In this document: piece by piece, positions 6,566 through 7,433 of the stretch
How positions within the stretch are numbered: the stretch's first letter is position 1
Layout of the letters: each line of letters starts with the position of its first letter
Origin: Candidatus Aenigmatarchaeota archaeon
GTDB lineage: Archaea > Aenigmatarchaeota > Aenigmatarchaeia > QMZP01 > QMZT01
NCBI GenBank assembly: GCA_023128965.1
Contig: JAGMCY010000091.1
Location: 1 to 7,433, forward strand
DNA: 7,433 nt
Reading direction: 5' to 3'
Position numbers and translations under genes: made by a program
The notes under the pieces: model-generated
Database searches by the model: none
Told to the model about the DNA's origin: nothing
The model's input: the letters and a program-made list of their open reading frames with translations, nothing else

Positions 6566-7180
6566 TTATTTTTTACACACAACACAACCGAAAGACCATT
6601 CAGGTACAGTAATTATGTTGCCTATTATTTCAAAGCCGCCAACTGCTTCCACCAATCTTCTAAAACTCTCTGGAGTATAGACGTGTTTATGTGATCTATC
6701 AAGATTTATCGTATCCACACTAGAATCATCAGGGATTATGAAAATTCCAATACCTTTCCCCCTCAAAATCCTTTTGACCTCATTTAGAACCAGTACAGGG
6801 TCCGAAACATGTTCAAAGGAATGTCGAAAAATGATGGTATCAAAACTTCTTGGAGTGAAAGGAAGATTTTCTGCATAACCAACTACATCTGCTTTAGATG
6901 GAACACCGGACTGTCCACCATGGAGTCCTTTAACACCTTTAGGTCTAGGATCAATACCTATAGCATCTTTAGGAAACTTTCCCCCTCCGCATCCCACGTC
7001 AAGAATTTTACCGACCTTTAAACTTTCAGAAACAATTTTTTTTTCTGGGTCAATACCATATTTTTTTATAAATTTTCTCTTGTAAATACCTGCACTGGTA
7101 CCATCCTTTTCCAATTTTCTTCTAAAAAGTTCTAACTGTTTTATCAACTTTATAACCAATATTGCAAGCCTTTCTTTCAT
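6566..7180 (-). CDS. Class I SAM-dependent methyltransferase
   Basis: The 204-residue protein carries the class I methyltransferase signature: ILDVGCGGG (59-67, motif I), IGIDPRP (74-80, ribose-binding acidic residue Asp77), YAENLPF (102-108), FDTIIFRHSFEHV (113-125, motif IV region) and VKRILRGKGIGIFIIPD (135-151). This pattern fits the Methyltransf_11 type with a small C-terminal strand pair ending in CVVCKK. The first 50 residues are basic and helical and may form an acceptor or membrane-surface contact, but no true transmembrane segment is seen. In glycan loci such enzymes usually O-methylate sugars, though the acceptor cannot be deduced. The ATG at 7180 follows the epimerase stop by 20 bases; the upstream TGATG is only a weak ribosome-binding candidate. 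Its 3' end faces the glycosyltransferase with 3 bases between the stops. Confidence 0.85.
   Translation of the reverse strand: MKERLAILVIKLIKQLELFRRKLEKDGTSAGIYKRKFIKKYGIDPEKKIVSESLKVGKILDVGCGGGKFPKDAIGIDPRPKGVKGLHGGQSGVPSKADVVGYAENLPFTPRSFDTIIFRHSFEHVSDPVLVLNEVKRILRGKGIGIFIIPDDSSVDTINLDRSHKHVYTPESFRRLVEAVGGFEIIGNIITVPEWSFGCVVCKK
6569..6574 (+). terminator. Possible T-run terminator after the glycosyltransferase
   Basis: A run of six T lies 7 bases past the glycosyltransferase stop, with no hairpin in front of it. Oligo-T tracts serve as intrinsic terminators in archaea. It lies inside the end of the opposing methyltransferase, where Lys codons produce the same run, so it may be coincidental. 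Confidence 0.25.
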
Positions 7181-7200
7181 ATAACATCAAATTGTTCAAC

Positions 7201-7433
7201 TTATTTGAAGGCTTCGTATATTTCTGTGAACACCTCTTTAAGACCTATTCTTATGTCCCAACCCGGAAAGTGTCTCTTGGCTTTGTTTATGTTTGATATC
7301 CACCATATATGATCAGCTTCCCTTTCCGGCCCTAAAACATAATTCATTTTCTTTCCCGTTATATCTTCTATCAGATCGAAGGATTCTAACAAAGATATGG
7401 AATTCTGACGGGCTCCCCCTACATTGTAAGCTT
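7201..7433 (-). CDS. NAD-dependent sugar epimerase/dehydratase, C-terminal part (5' truncated; CDP-paratose 2-epimerase-like)
   Basis: The frame is open to the right edge and gives the last 76 residues of an extended SDR sugar epimerase. The segment AYNVGGARQNSISLLE near the fragment's start, then DITGKKM, EREADHIWWISNINKAK and HFPGW, matches the C-terminal substrate-binding region of CDP-paratose/tyvelose 2-epimerase-like proteins (RfbE group). These flip C2 of a CDP-3,6-dideoxyhexose, but many archaeal and bacterial members of this subgroup have untested substrates. A TTG at 7392 is in frame but is not the start, because conserved sequence continues upstream of it. The NAD-binding GxxGxxG loop and the catalytic YxxxK lie outside the window. 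It is upstream of, and in line with, the methyltransferase with a 20-base gap, so the two are probably co-transcribed. Confidence 0.75.
   Translation of the reverse strand, partial: AYNVGGARQNSISLLESFDLIEDITGKKMNYVLGPEREADHIWWISNINKAKRHFPGWDIRIGLKEVFTEIYEAFK

Noticed and set aside
6809..7021. Plus-strand open frame of 70 codons inside the methyltransferase
   Set aside because: It reads antisense to motifs I-IV of the methyltransferase and has no independent support.
7036..7044. Run of nine T (nine A in the methyltransferase mRNA) as a frameshift or sequencing error
   Set aside because: The reading frame continues on both sides into a coherent methyltransferase, so no break is indicated.
1..7433. 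tRNA/rRNA genes, CRISPR arrays, insertion sequences, attachment sites
   Set aside because: No repeat-spacer pattern, transposase-like protein, flanking inverted repeats or tRNA-like cloverleaf was seen; almost all bases belong to the listed genes.

Overview
This window is a dense surface-glycan biosynthesis region, most likely from an archaeon. Three things point to archaea. A TATA-like box (CTTATAAAAA) lies about 27 bases upstream of an ATG that has no ribosome-binding site, which is the layout of a leaderless archaeal promoter. By eye, codon use is rich in ATA, AGG and AGA. The proteins are Lys/Glu/Ile-rich and tightly packed. The lineage cannot be settled from this sequence, and a bacterium is not formally excluded.

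Left block, plus strand, 1-4007: five consecutive genes that read as a nonulosonic (sialic-acid-like) sugar pathway. In order they are the C-terminal end of a NeuB-type synthase, a NeuC-type hydrolysing UDP-GlcNAc 2-epimerase, a small left-handed beta-helix acetyltransferase, a DegT-type PLP aminotransferase, and a short CapD/FlaA1-type nucleotide-sugar 4,6-dehydratase. Read in reaction order (dehydratase, aminotransferase, acetyltransferase, hydrolysing epimerase, synthase), this is the chemistry of N,N'-diacetyllegionaminic acid synthesis. The gene order is almost exactly the reverse of the reaction order. The first four genes are separated by 4 bases or less, or overlap. The dehydratase follows a 42-base gap that may hold its own promoter. 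The expected CMP-sugar synthetase is not in the window.

Middle block, plus strand, 4008-6562: a likely leaderless promoter drives a cobalamin-binding-type radical SAM protein, whose stop overlaps (ATGA) the start of a GT4-like glycosyltransferase. The pair probably modifies and transfers a sugar, but the substrate is unknown.

Right block, minus strand, 6566-7433: a class I SAM-dependent methyltransferase and, upstream of it, the C-terminal end of an NAD-dependent sugar epimerase resembling CDP-paratose/tyvelose 2-epimerases. This unit converges on the glycosyltransferase with only 3 bases between the stop codons, so it is a separate transcription unit of the same broad glycan island.

No stretch of more than 300 bases lacks a gene. 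I see no RNA genes, CRISPR arrays, insertion sequences or large repeats.
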